64,000 bases of DNA. Origin: Micromonospora aurantiaca ATCC 27029 (GTDB lineage: Bacteria; Actinomycetota; Actinomycetes; Mycobacteriales; Micromonosporaceae). Location of the stretch: assembly GCF_000145235.1 (NCBI RefSeq), contig NC_014391.1, forward strand, positions 4,472,001 to 4,536,000, read 5' to 3'. Position 1 is the stretch's first letter, and each line of letters starts with the position of its first letter. The notes beneath the pieces were generated by a model that saw nothing but the letters and a program-made list of their open reading frames with translations, was not told the origin of the DNA and searched no databases. The position numbers and the translations under genes were made by a program. Below, piece after piece: positions 26,001 through 34,158 of this stretch.

Positions 26001-26758
26001 TGGCGGACCTGGCTGCCGAGCACGAGGGCAAGCAGATCACCTTCGCCGACACCCAGTCCCGCCCGGTGCCGGTGATCACCAGCCCGGAGTGGTCGGGCAG
26101 CGAGCACGGCGGCCGGCGCTACTCCCCGTTCACCATCAACACCGAGCGGCTCAAGCCCTGGCACACGCTCACCGGCCGGCAGCACTTCTTCCTCGACCAC
26201 GACTGGATGCACGAGGCCGGCGAGGCGCTGCCGATCTTCCGGCCGCCGTTGGACATGCACAAGCTCTTCGGCGAACCGAGACTCGGCCGCAACGGGGAGC
26301 TGGAGATCACCGTCCGCTACCTCACCCCACACTCGAAGTGGTCCATCCACTCCGAGTACCAGGACAACCTGATCATGCTCACGCTGTCCCGGGGCGGGCC
26401 GACGATGTGGATGAGCGAGGCCGACGCGGCGAAGATCGGCGTCCGGGACAACGAGTGGATCGAGGCGGTCAACCGCAACGGCGTGGTGGTCTGCCGGGCC
26501 GTGGTGACGCACAAGATGCCCGAGGGCACGGTCTACATGTACCACGCCCAGGAACGGGTGATCGACGTGCCCAAGTCGGAGACCAACGGCCGGCGCGGCG
26601 GCATCCACAACTCGCTGACCCGGCTGCTGGTCAAGCCCACCCACCTCATCGGCGGGTACGCGCAGCTGTCCTTCGCGTTCAACTACCTCGGCCCGACCGG
26701 CAACCAACGCGACGAGGTCACCGTGATCCGCCGCCGCTCCCAGGAGGTGCAGTACTGA
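23093..26758 (+). CDS. narG: Respiratory nitrate reductase alpha subunit
   Basis: 1221 residues, the usual NarG size. The N-terminal HGVNCTGSCSW...GCPRGA motif (His-x3-Cys-x3-Cys-x34-Cys) binds the FS0 cluster; the rest is the bis-MGD molybdopterin oxidoreductase fold (YDWYADLP, GSNVPVTRTPDAHW). It reduces nitrate to nitrite on the cytoplasmic face. I chose ATG 23093 because GAAGGA lies nine bases upstream; 23084 lacks that spacing. TGATG coupling to narH. Confidence 0.96.
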   Translation: MSRATDSAGRALLAVGGLVRRAEVSADGRTLHQIGGREADAFYRDRWSYDKVVRSTHGVNCTGSCSWKVYVKDGIITWEQQQTDYPSVGPDRPEYEPRGCPRGAAFSWYTYSPTRVRYPYARGVLVEMYREARGRLGDPVAAWADIQADPERRRRYQKARGKGGLVRITWDEAQEMVAAAHVHAIAEYGPDRVAGFSPIPAMSMVSHAVGARFLSLLGGSMLSFYDWYADLPVASPQVFGDQTDVPESGDWWDASYFVMWGSNVPVTRTPDAHWMAEARYRGQKVVVVSPDFADNVKFADEWMPAQPGTDGALAMAMGHVILKEFFVDRRTPRFVDYVRRFTDLPFLVTLEPGADGAYRPGKFLTADDLGETDKEAAFRTVLWDSATDAPAVPRGSLGHRWGEQQGQWNLDLGDLEPALTCLGAGDAVEVELPRFDTDTPQALRRGVPTRTVRGQLVTSVFDLVLAQYGVGRDGLPGQWPTGYDDVEAPYTPAWQEPVTGVPAAQVARVAREFADNADRSGGRSMILLGAGTNHWFHSDATYRAILALVTLTGCQGVNGGGWAHYVGQEKCRPATGWAQLAFGLDWVRPPRQMIGTAFWYVHTDQWRYDTYSADVVSSPTGTGAFAGKHTMDLLAQSARSGWMPSMPTFDRSPLDLADEALAARPDDPAGWVAERLGEGDVKFACTDPDAPENWPRVLTVWRANLLGSSAKGNEYFLRHLLGTDANLRAEEAPEELRPKDVTWREEAPEGKLDLLLSLDFRMTSTTLFSDIVLPAATWYEKHDLSSTDMHPFVHAFTPAINPPWQTRTDFDAFHGIAKAFSTLAGPRLGVRKDLVAAPLLHDTPDAMATPHGRVRDWAATGETPVPGRTMPKLVVVERDYGAIADKMAALGPLMDTLGTTGKGFSVDVRPEVEYLRHKNGEVRGGAADGRPSLAKDTHACEAILALSGTTNGRVATAGFRDVEKRTGVRLADLAAEHEGKQITFADTQSRPVPVITSPEWSGSEHGGRRYSPFTINTERLKPWHTLTGRQHFFLDHDWMHEAGEALPIFRPPLDMHKLFGEPRLGRNGELEITVRYLTPHSKWSIHSEYQDNLIMLTLSRGGPTMWMSEADAAKIGVRDNEWIEAVNRNGVVVCRAVVTHKMPEGTVYMYHAQERVIDVPKSETNGRRGGIHNSLTRLLVKPTHLIGGYAQLSFAFNYLGPTGNQRDEVTVIRRRSQEVQY

Positions 26759-28455
26759 TGCGGGTCATGGCACAGATGGCGATGGTGATGAACCTCGACA
26801 AGTGCATCGGCTGCCACACCTGCTCGGTCACCTGCAAGCAGGCGTGGACCAACCGCTCCGGCGTCGAGTACGTCTGGTTCAACAACGTGGAGACCCGCCC
26901 CGGGCAGGGCTACCCGCGCACCTACGAGAACCAGGAGCGCTGGCAGGGCGGCTGGGTGCGGACCCGCTCCGGCAAGCTCAAGCCACGCTCCGGTGGCCGG
27001 GTGAAGAAGATGTTCAGCATCTTCGCCAACCCGAAGCTGCCGTCCATGCAGGACTACTACGAGCCGTGGACGTACGACTACGAGCACCTGATCAACGCGC
27101 CGGCCGGCGAGGACACCCCGGTGGCCCGGCCGAAGTCGCTGCTCACCGGCCAGGATACGAAGATCACCTGGAGCGCCAACTGGGACGACTCGCTCGCCGG
27201 CGGCAACGAGATCGCCGCCGGTGACCCGGTGCTGGCGAAGGTCTCCGGCCAGGTGAAGCAGGAGTTCGAGAAGACCTTCATGTTCTTCCTGCCGCGCATC
27301 TGCGAGCACTGCCTCAACCCGTCCTGCGCGGCCTCCTGCCCGTCGGGGGCGATCTACAAGCGGGCCGAGGACGGCATCGTGCTGGTCGACCAGGACCGCT
27401 GCCGGGGCTGGCGGATGTGCGTGACCGGCTGCCCCTACAAGAAGGTCTACTTCAACCACCGCACCGGCAAGGCCGAGAAGTGCACCTTCTGCTTCCCGCG
27501 CATCGAGATCGGCCAGCCCACCATCTGCTCCGAGACCTGCGTGGGGCGGCTGCGCTACCTCGGGCTGATGCTCTACGACGCCGACCGCGTCGCCGAGGCC
27601 GCCGCCATCGCCGACGAACACGACCTGTACGACGCGCAGCGGTCGGTCTTCCTCGACCCGCACGACCCGGCCGTGGTCGCCGCCGCCCGCGAGGCCGGCA
27701 TCCCGGACGACTGGATCGACGCCGCGCAGCGCTCGCCGATCTGGGACCTGATCATGCGCTACGAGGTGGCGCTGCCGCTGCACCCGGAGTACCGGACCAT
27801 GCCGATGGTCTGGTACATCCCGCCGCTGTCGCCGGTGGCCGACGCGCTGCGCGAGACCGGCCACGACGCGGAGGAGGCCGGCAACCTCTTCGGGGCCATC
27901 GACGCGCTGCGCATCCCGGTGGAGTACCTCGCCGAGCTCTTCACCGCCGGCGACCCGGAGCCGGTGCGCGGGGTGCTGAACCGGCTCGCCGCGATGCGCG
28001 CCTACCAGCGCCGGATCAACCTGGGCGAGGAGCGCGACGAGTCCATCGCCGCCGCAGTCGGCATGACCGGCGCGGAGATGGACGAGATGTACCGGCTGCT
28101 CGCCATCGCCAAGTACGAGCAGCGGTACGTCATCCCCGCCGCGCACGCCGAGGACGCGCACCGGCTGGAGAAGATCGCCACCGAGTGCAGCCTCGATTAC
28201 GAGGGCGGCCCCGGGATGGGCGGCGGCGGCCCGTACGGCCAGGGGCCCTTCGGGGAGTCCTCCGGCACGCCGGTGCCGGTCCAGGTGGAGACCTTCCACA
28301 TGCTGCGCGACCGGCAGACCGCGGAGGGCTTCACCGACCCGGGCGACGAACCCCGCCGGGTCAACCTGCTCAACTGGGACGGCAAGGGCAGCCCGAAGGG
28401 CCTCTTCCCGCCCCGCAGCCGCAAATCCGCACCCGTCGACGGAGGTAACCCGTGA
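26758..28455 (+). CDS. narH: Respiratory nitrate reductase beta subunit
   Basis: 565 residues with four cysteine clusters for the electron-transfer chain: CIGCHTCSVTC, CEHCLNPSCAASC, CRGWRMCVTGC (Trp replacing a Cys, the mark of the 3Fe-4S cluster) and CTFC...CSETC. It passes electrons from NarI haems to NarG. Its start shares one base with the narG stop, preceded by CAGGAGG. Confidence 0.96.
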   Translation: MRVMAQMAMVMNLDKCIGCHTCSVTCKQAWTNRSGVEYVWFNNVETRPGQGYPRTYENQERWQGGWVRTRSGKLKPRSGGRVKKMFSIFANPKLPSMQDYYEPWTYDYEHLINAPAGEDTPVARPKSLLTGQDTKITWSANWDDSLAGGNEIAAGDPVLAKVSGQVKQEFEKTFMFFLPRICEHCLNPSCAASCPSGAIYKRAEDGIVLVDQDRCRGWRMCVTGCPYKKVYFNHRTGKAEKCTFCFPRIEIGQPTICSETCVGRLRYLGLMLYDADRVAEAAAIADEHDLYDAQRSVFLDPHDPAVVAAAREAGIPDDWIDAAQRSPIWDLIMRYEVALPLHPEYRTMPMVWYIPPLSPVADALRETGHDAEEAGNLFGAIDALRIPVEYLAELFTAGDPEPVRGVLNRLAAMRAYQRRINLGEERDESIAAAVGMTGAEMDEMYRLLAIAKYEQRYVIPAAHAEDAHRLEKIATECSLDYEGGPGMGGGGPYGQGPFGESSGTPVPVQVETFHMLRDRQTAEGFTDPGDEPRRVNLLNWDGKGSPKGLFPPRSRKSAPVDGGNP

Positions 28456-29072
28456 GCCGGCCGACCTGGCGGGCGGTGGCCGCCCGCGCGGCGTCCCTGC
28501 TGCTGCGCTATCCCGAAGAGGAGGTTCTCGCAGCGCTGCCCACCGTGCGGGCCGCGCTCGACGGCCTGCCGGCCGAGGTCGCCCGGCCGCTGCGCGAGGT
28601 GGTCGCCCACCGGGAAGCCGCCGCGCCGGTCGACCTGCGGACCGCCTACGTGGAGGTGTTCGACTTCCGGCGCCGCTGCTGCCTGCACCTGACGTACTAC
28701 ACCTGCGGCGACACCCGTCGCCGGGGTGAGGCGCTGGTCGACTTCGCCGCCGCGTACAAGGCGGCCGGACTGACCGTCGTCGACGGCGAGCTGCCCGACT
28801 TCCTGCCCGCCGTCCTCGACCTGGCCGCCGCCGACGACGAGGGGTGGCGGCTGCTGCGGGAGAACCGCGTCGGCCTCGACCTGCTGGTCGAGGCGCTGGG
28901 GCGGGAGAAGTCGGTGTACCGGCAGGCCGTCGCCGCCGTCCGGGAGATGCTGCCGCCCGCCCAGCCCGGGGACATCGCCGCCGCCGCCCGGCTGGCCCGC
29001 ACCGGGCCGCCGGTGGAGCAGGTCGGACTCGAACCATTCGGACTGGTCGACACGACTGGAGGACGCCGATGA
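28452..29072 (+). CDS. narJ: Nitrate reductase molybdenum-cofactor assembly chaperone
   Basis: 206 residues of the TorD/NarJ helical chaperone family: LLRYPEEEVLAALP at the start and a central VFDFRRRCCLHLTYYTCGDTRRRG segment typical of actinobacterial NarJ. It guides cofactor insertion into NarG. GTGA overlap with narH and ATGA overlap with narI. Confidence 0.93.
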   Translation: MSRPTWRAVAARAASLLLRYPEEEVLAALPTVRAALDGLPAEVARPLREVVAHREAAAPVDLRTAYVEVFDFRRRCCLHLTYYTCGDTRRRGEALVDFAAAYKAAGLTVVDGELPDFLPAVLDLAAADDEGWRLLRENRVGLDLLVEALGREKSVYRQAVAAVREMLPPAQPGDIAAAARLARTGPPVEQVGLEPFGLVDTTGGRR

Positions 29073-29830
29073 ACATCCTGCTGTGGGTGGTGTACCCGTA
29101 CCTGTCGATCGCGATCCTCGTCGGCGGCGTGATCTGGCGCCACCGCTACGACAAGTTCGGCTGGACGACCCGATCCTCCCAGCTCTACGAGAGCAGCATC
29201 CTGCGGTGGGGCAGCCCGCTGTTCCACTTCGGAGTGCTGATGGTCCTGATCGGACACATCGGTGGCCTGGTGGTCCCGAAGTCCTGGACCGAGGCGGTCG
29301 GCGTCACCGAGCACACCTACCACCTCATGGCCGTGTTCATCGGCACGGTGGCCGGCTTCTGCACCCTGATCGGGCTGGGCATCCTGATCGCCCGTCGCCG
29401 GTTGACCGGGCCGGTCTTCGCCGCCACCACCCGCAACGACAAGGCGATGTACGTGGTGCTGGCGGGGGTGATCGTGCTGGGCCTCTGGGCCACGGTGCGG
29501 GCCAACGTCGCCGGCCCCGGCTACGACTACCGGGAGACCATCTCCCCGTGGTTCCGGTCGCTGTTCTACCTCCGCCCGGACCCGGAGATCATGGCCGGCG
29601 TCCCGGTGGGCTTCCAGATCCACATCCTGGCCGCCTTCGCGCTCTTCGCGTTCTGGCCGTTCACCCGCCTCGTCCATGCGTTCAGCGCCCCGGTCGGCTA
29701 CGCCACCCGCCCCTACGTCGTCTACCGCAGCCGGGACGACCGGCCCGGACTGCGGCCGACCCGCCCCGGATGGGAGGGGCCGCCCCGGCTGCCCACCCCG
29801 CGCGGCGGTCGGACCCGCTCACGCCGGTGA
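29069..29830 (+). CDS. narI: Respiratory nitrate reductase gamma subunit
   Basis: 253 residues, five TM helices, with haem-b His residues in PLFHFGVLMVLIGHIGG, HTYHLMAVF and RLVHAFSAP. It oxidises menaquinol and feeds NarH. ATG 29069 overlaps the narJ stop by four bases; its own TGA overlaps the GTG of the next gene. Confidence 0.95.
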   Translation: MNILLWVVYPYLSIAILVGGVIWRHRYDKFGWTTRSSQLYESSILRWGSPLFHFGVLMVLIGHIGGLVVPKSWTEAVGVTEHTYHLMAVFIGTVAGFCTLIGLGILIARRRLTGPVFAATTRNDKAMYVVLAGVIVLGLWATVRANVAGPGYDYRETISPWFRSLFYLRPDPEIMAGVPVGFQIHILAAFALFAFWPFTRLVHAFSAPVGYATRPYVVYRSRDDRPGLRPTRPGWEGPPRLPTPRGGRTRSRR

Positions 29831-31122
29831 CCACCGCACCGCACCACACCGGCAGTCACCATTCGTCCCGACCAGCGACGGAGTGGGCCGCGGCGCGGGC
29901 GCTGGCCCACCGGCTCCCCGCTCCCCTGCCCGCGGAGTCGGTACCGCTGGCCTGCGCCGCCGGCCGGACCCTCGCGGCGCCACTGGTCGCGGCGGTCCCG
30001 CTGCCCGGGTTCGACAACTCCGCGATGGACGGATACGCGGTGCGTGGTCCGGGCCCGTGGCGGGTGGTCGGCCAGATCCTGGCCGGTCGCACCCACGCCG
30101 TCGCGCCCCTGGTCGAGGGGACCGCCGTAGAGGTGGCCACCGGCGCTCCCGTCCCGGGCCGGGCGGACCGGGTCGTGCCCTACGAGATCGCCGACCGGAT
30201 CGGTGACGTCCTGCGGGCGGTGCCGGGCGACCGTCGGCACATCCGGTGCGCGGGCGAGTACGCCGCCCGCGGTCAGGAACTGGTGCCCGCGGGTTCGCCG
30301 GTCACGCCGGCGGTGCTGGGGCTGGCCGCGAGCGTCGGCCTCGACCACCTCACCGTCCGGGCCCGACCCCGGGCCCGCCTGTTGATCAGCGGCGACGAGG
30401 TGGTCCACGCCGGCCGTCCCCCGTGGGGCAGGGTCCGGGACGCGATCGGCCCGATGCTGGCCCCGCTGCTGTCCGCCTGGGGAGCGGACCTCCTCGGTCC
30501 GCGGATGGTCGGCGACCAGCCCGACTGGTTCGCCGAGGCGATCGCGGACAGCACGCGAGACGCCGACGTGACGGTCGTCTGCGGGGCGTCCTCCGTCGGC
30601 CCGGCGGACGGGCTGCACGCGTCGCTGCGGCACCTCGGGGCCGTGGCGCACGTGGACGGGGTGCGGTGCCGGCCCGGGCACCCACAGGTCCTGGCCCAGG
30701 CCGGGGCCCGCTGGATCGTCGGCCTGCCGGGCAACCCGTACGCGGCGCTGGTCGCCGCGCTCACCCTGATCGACCCGCTGCTCGCCGGGCTGGCCGGACG
30801 GCCGCCGGCCGATCTGGACACCGCCGTCCTCACCGATCCGTTGCGCCTCGACGAGCGGAACACCCGGATCGTGCCGGTCCGGCGCGGCGCGCGGGGCCTG
30901 CGGCTGGTCGACGGGGCGCACCCGGGATACCTGGGCGCGGCGGCGGACGCCGACGCGCTGGCCGTGGTGCCGCCCGGTTGGCGTCCCGGCACCCCGGTCG
31001 GTCTGCTCACCCTGCCGTGGCAGGTGGGACGTCCTCCTGGGCCGGGTCTTCCGGCCCTGCCGGGGTGGGTTGGCTCAAGCGAGGCTCGTACCGGTGAAGC
31101 GGACCGCCGAATTCCCCTTTGA
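29827..31122 (+). CDS. moeA: MoeA-like molybdopterin molybdenumtransferase
   Basis: 431 residues. GFDNSAMDGYAVRG near residue 60, ATGAPVPGRADRVVPYE, the SGDEVV segment and GLPGNPYAALVAAL define MoeA, which inserts molybdate into adenylylated molybdopterin. The usual GGVSxGxxD motif is altered to CGASSVGPADG, so activity may differ. GTG 29827 overlaps the narI stop by four bases, making it the fifth gene of the nar operon and a dedicated cofactor helper for NarG. A DevR-like box for narK lies inside its 3' end. Confidence 0.82.
   Translation: MTTAPHHTGSHHSSRPATEWAAARALAHRLPAPLPAESVPLACAAGRTLAAPLVAAVPLPGFDNSAMDGYAVRGPGPWRVVGQILAGRTHAVAPLVEGTAVEVATGAPVPGRADRVVPYEIADRIGDVLRAVPGDRRHIRCAGEYAARGQELVPAGSPVTPAVLGLAASVGLDHLTVRARPRARLLISGDEVVHAGRPPWGRVRDAIGPMLAPLLSAWGADLLGPRMVGDQPDWFAEAIADSTRDADVTVVCGASSVGPADGLHASLRHLGAVAHVDGVRCRPGHPQVLAQAGARWIVGLPGNPYAALVAALTLIDPLLAGLAGRPPADLDTAVLTDPLRLDERNTRIVPVRRGARGLRLVDGAHPGYLGAAADADALAVVPPGWRPGTPVGLLTLPWQVGRPPGPGLPALPGWVGSSEARTGEADRRIPL
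31044..31057. promoter_or_regulatory. DevR/DosR-like box upstream of narK
   Basis: GGGTCTTCCGGCCC fits GGGNC-N4-GNCCC and sits 106 bases before the narK start, within the end of the moeA-like gene. Chance occurrence cannot be excluded. Confidence 0.35.
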
Positions 31123-31162
31123 CGCCGCGACAGCAGCACGACGATCCCGACGGAGTTGAACG

Positions 31163-32392
31163 ATGACCAGCATCCGTGACCGGCAAGCCGGGTCCACCGC
31201 CCCGGTCGGGCGTCCCGAGGCCACCTCCGGCGCCGCCCTCCAGCTAGCCATGGCCACCCTCGGCTTCCTGGTGAATTTCTGGGCATGGGCCCTGCTCGGT
31301 CCGCTGGGCCCCGGCATCAAGGAACGGCTGGGGCTCGGCTTCGCCGCGCAGTCCCTGCTCGTCGCGGTGCCGGTGATCGTGGGCTCGCTGGGCCGCATCC
31401 CGGTCGGCGCGCTCACCGACCGGTACGGGGCCCGGGTAGTCTTCCCGCTGGTCACCGTCGCCACCATCGTGCCGGTGCTGACCCTCACCACGGTCTCCTC
31501 CTACCCGGCGCTGATCGTGACCGGCTTCTTCCTCGGCATCGGCGGCACCGCCTTCGCCGTCGGCGTCCCGCTGGTGTCCGGCTGGTATCCGCCGGCCCGG
31601 CGCGGCTTCGCCATCGGCGTGTTCGGTGTCGGCATGGGTGGCACCGCGATCGCCAACTTCACCACCGTCCGGCTGGCCGACGCCTACGGGGAGCGGGCCC
31701 CGTTCCTGCTGGTCGCGGCGATCCTGGCGGCGTACGCGGTGCTGTCGTTCCTGCTGCTGCGCGACGCGCCGGGCCCGGCCCGGCCCACCGGGTCGGCCTG
31801 GCAGCGGCTCGCCGGCGTCGCCCGGCTGACCGTCACCTGGCAGCTGTGCTTCCTGTACGCGGTCGGGTTCGGCGGGTTCGTGGCCTTCAGCGTGTACCTG
31901 CCGGCGTACCTGCGCACCGCCTACGGGCTCAGTGCCGCGGACGGTGCGCTGCGGACCGCCGGGTTCGTCGTGCTCGCCGTGCTGGCCCGCCCGGTGGGCG
32001 GCTGGCTCTCCGACCGGCTACACCCCGTGCCGGTGCTGGTGTGGTGCTTCTCCGGGGTGGCCGGGTTCGCCGTCGTGCAGGCCTTCCAGCCGGCCCTGAT
32101 GCCGGTGGCCACGGTCGCGCTGCTCGGCATGGCGGTGCTGCTCGGCGCGGCCAGCGGCGCGGTGTTCGCCTTGGTCGGCAAGGTCGCCCCCGCCGATCAG
32201 GTGGGCGCGGTCACCGGGCTGGTCGGGGCCGCCGGCGGGCTCGGCGGGTTCGTGCCGCCGCTGATCATGGGCTGGGTGTACGGGTCGCAGGGCTCCTACG
32301 CCATCGGGCTGATGCTGCTCTCCGACGTGGCGCTGGCCGCCGCGGTGTTCACCGCGGTGAAGATGGGAGGCCTGGCCCGCCGCGCCGGTTGA
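31163..32392 (+). CDS. narK: Nitrate/nitrite transporter, MFS
   Basis: 409 residues, 12 TM helices of the NarK/NNP family: NFWAWALLGPLGPGIKERL, GRIPVGALTDRYGARVVFPL and the nitrate signature-like GVGMGGTAIANF and GAAGGLGGFVPPLIMG. It imports nitrate and/or exports nitrite for NarGHI. Separated from moeA by 40 bases. Confidence 0.93.
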   Translation: MTSIRDRQAGSTAPVGRPEATSGAALQLAMATLGFLVNFWAWALLGPLGPGIKERLGLGFAAQSLLVAVPVIVGSLGRIPVGALTDRYGARVVFPLVTVATIVPVLTLTTVSSYPALIVTGFFLGIGGTAFAVGVPLVSGWYPPARRGFAIGVFGVGMGGTAIANFTTVRLADAYGERAPFLLVAAILAAYAVLSFLLLRDAPGPARPTGSAWQRLAGVARLTVTWQLCFLYAVGFGGFVAFSVYLPAYLRTAYGLSAADGALRTAGFVVLAVLARPVGGWLSDRLHPVPVLVWCFSGVAGFAVVQAFQPALMPVATVALLGMAVLLGAASGAVFALVGKVAPADQVGAVTGLVGAAGGLGGFVPPLIMGWVYGSQGSYAIGLMLLSDVALAAAVFTAVKMGGLARRAG

Positions 32393-32486
32393 CGGTCTCG
32401 GTACGGCCTGACCGGCGCCGGACCGGTCGGGCCAGGCACGACAAAGCTGAATCCGGGTAAACGCCAGCCCCGTGCCGAGCCGCCGT

Positions 32487-32519
32487 GATAATCCTTCTAC
32501 TATGCGGTTGTAGTAGAAG
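32487..32519 (+). promoter_or_regulatory. -10 box and BlaI/CopY-type operator for the DUF6153 gene
   Basis: GATAAT (32487-32492) is a good -10. Just downstream lies CTTCTACTA-N8-TAGTAGAAG (32494-32519), a perfect 9-base inverted repeat covering the expected transcription start. Its core CTACTA-N8-TAGTAG recurs at 36821-36840 and resembles TACTA-type operators of BlaI/MecI/CopY repressors, one of which is encoded at 33796. Confidence 0.7.
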
Positions 32520-32552
32520 AGGATGTCGGGGCGGCCGACCTCTGGGGGTGGG

Positions 32553-32954
32553 ATGCGACAGGTGAGGGTGGGGCGTCCACCGGCGCGTGCGCCGCTGCGG
32601 CTGGCGCTTCTCGTCGCCGTGACGCTCGGCGTGTTCGGCATGCACACCCTCGGCCACCCGGGCGAACCCGGAGCCGCCCACGCGAGCACCGCCCACCGGA
32701 GCGCCGCCGCGCCCGCCGCCGAACACGGACCCGACGGCTCGCCCGGACACCGGGGCGGGGAGCACGCGTTCACCGTGTGCCTGGCGGTGCTGGGCGGCGC
32801 CCTGATCCTCGGCGTCCTGTCCCTGCTGCGGTCCCGCCATCGCGGCGCACGCACGCCGACCGGCCACCGCCGGCGGGTGATCAGCCCGGATCGAGGTCCA
32901 CCCCGCCGGCCCATCGGGCTGCGACTGCGAGCCGTCACGGTCCTGCGCACGTGA
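32553..32954 (+). CDS. DUF6153-like membrane protein
   Basis: About 133 residues: N-terminal TM (LRLALLVAVTLGVFGMHTLGH), an extracytoplasmic stretch rich in His/Ala (AAHASTAHRS, AAEHGPDGSPGHRGGEH) and a second TM (FTVCLAVLGGALILGVLSLL), then a basic tail. The layout matches DUF6153 proteins often found beside DUF305 and copper genes, so copper binding by the His residues is a guess. An earlier ATG at 32523 lies almost on the operator; 32553 fits better but the start is unsure. Confidence 0.65.
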   Translation: MRQVRVGRPPARAPLRLALLVAVTLGVFGMHTLGHPGEPGAAHASTAHRSAAAPAAEHGPDGSPGHRGGEHAFTVCLAVLGGALILGVLSLLRSRHRGARTPTGHRRRVISPDRGPPRRPIGLRLRAVTVLRT

Positions 32955-33030
32955 GCAGACCCCGGTCCGGCGCCTCACCCGGACCGACGGCCCTGTTCCG
33001 ACCCACCTCACGACAAGGACCACGTACCAG

Positions 33031-33687
33031 ATGACGCCAACCATCCTGCGTCGCGCCGCCCTCGCGGGCGTCGCCCTGTCCGCCCTGCTCACCGTCGCCG
33101 CCTGCGGCGGCGCGGACGACGCCGGCGGCATGACGCACGACGCCGGCAGTGCCACGCCGAGCGCCTCGTCCTCGGCCAGCGCCAACGCCAACGACGCGGA
33201 CGTGATGTTCGCCCAGATGATGATCCCGCACCACCAGCAGGCCGTCGCCATGGCCGACCTGGCCCCGACCCGCGCGAGCGACCCCGAACTGAAGAACCTG
33301 GCCGCCAGGATCAAGGCAGCGCAGGATCCGGAGATCGCCACCATGAAGGGGTGGCTCACGGCCTGGGGCAAGCCCACGGACCTGCCCAGCGACCACAGCA
33401 TGCCCGGCATGAGCGCCACGCCCGGGCACGGCATGCCGGGGATGGACGCGGGGATGCCCGGCATGATGTCCGAGCAGCAGATGAAGGACCTCGCCGCGGC
33501 GAAGGGCCCCGCGTTCGACAAGATGTTCGCCGAGATGATGATCGCCCACCACAAGGGCGCCATCGACATGGCCCGGACCGAGCAGGCCGACGGGAGCAAC
33601 CCCGAGGCCAAGGCGCTGGCCGCCAAGATCGCCGCGGATCAGGCCACCGAGGTGCAGACCCTGCAGAAGATCCTCGACCGCCTGTAG
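33031..33687 (+). CDS. DUF305 lipoprotein
   Basis: 218 residues. A lipobox (LTVAAC) ends the signal peptide near residue 25. The DUF305 domain (ferritin-like helical) has two HH motifs, FAQMMIPHHQQAVAMADL and FAEMMIAHHKGAIDMARTEQ, plus a Met/His-rich loop between them (MPGMSATPGHGMPGMDAGMP) that looks like a soft-metal site. DUF305 proteins are repeatedly linked to copper resistance. It precedes the BlaI/CopY repressor and ends in a strong hairpin. Confidence 0.85.
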   Translation: MTPTILRRAALAGVALSALLTVAACGGADDAGGMTHDAGSATPSASSSASANANDADVMFAQMMIPHHQQAVAMADLAPTRASDPELKNLAARIKAAQDPEIATMKGWLTAWGKPTDLPSDHSMPGMSATPGHGMPGMDAGMPGMMSEQQMKDLAAAKGPAFDKMFAEMMIAHHKGAIDMARTEQADGSNPEAKALAAKIAADQATEVQTLQKILDRL

Positions 33688-33694
33688 CCGGCGT

Positions 33695-33736
33695 GGTGCG
33701 GCCGGTTCCGGCCTTGGCGTCGGAACCGGCCGCACC
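33695..33736 (+). terminator. Hairpin after the DUF305 gene
   Basis: A perfect 16-base-pair stem (GGTGCGGCCGGTTCCG with its complement at 33721-33736) around a 10-base loop, eight bases after the DUF305 stop. Confidence 0.75.
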
Positions 33737-33795
33737 GCCGCGCGGTGACTCCGTCGCGTCGCCTCGCGTACCCTGAGCGACACGAAGGAGGGCAC

Positions 33796-34158
33796 GTGGC
33801 GGAACTGGGCAAACTCGAATCGGCCGTCATGGACGTGCTGTGGCGTGCCTCTGATCCGGTGCTCGTGCGCGACGTCCTCGACGCGGTGACCACCGAGCGG
33901 GCGCTGGCGTACACGACCGTCCTCACCGTGCTGGACAATCTGCACCGTAAGGGCTGGGCCGTTCGCGAGAAGGACGGCAAGGCCTACCGCTATCGCGCCG
34001 CCGGCACCCGCGAGGAGATCACCGCGCGCACCCTGCGTCGGGTCATCGAGACGAGCAGTCATCCCGACCTGGTGCTCATGCACTTCGCCCGGTCCGCCTC
34101 CGACCACGAGCTGCACATCCTGCGGCGGGTCCTCGACGAGCGGAAGTCCGAGGCGTGA
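33796..34158 (+). CDS. BlaI/MecI/CopY family repressor
   Basis: 120 residues of the penicillinase-repressor fold: LGKLESAVMDVLWRASDPVLVRDVLDAV, AYTTVLTVLDNLHRKGWAVREKDGKAYRY. These dimers bind TACTA-type palindromes and are released by cleavage or metal binding. GTG start with GGAGG upstream. The gene overlaps the M56 peptidase by four bases, the classic BlaI-BlaR1-like pair. Targets are probably the two CTACTA-N8-TAGTAG sites flanking this locus. Confidence 0.9.
   Translation: MAELGKLESAVMDVLWRASDPVLVRDVLDAVTTERALAYTTVLTVLDNLHRKGWAVREKDGKAYRYRAAGTREEITARTLRRVIETSSHPDLVLMHFARSASDHELHILRRVLDERKSEA

Noticed and set aside
22181..26707. 1508-residue open frame on the minus strand opposite narG
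   Set aside because: It is antisense to narG, a certain gene, and its composition (His/Arg/Gly/Val-rich, no domains) is that of a GC-driven shadow frame.
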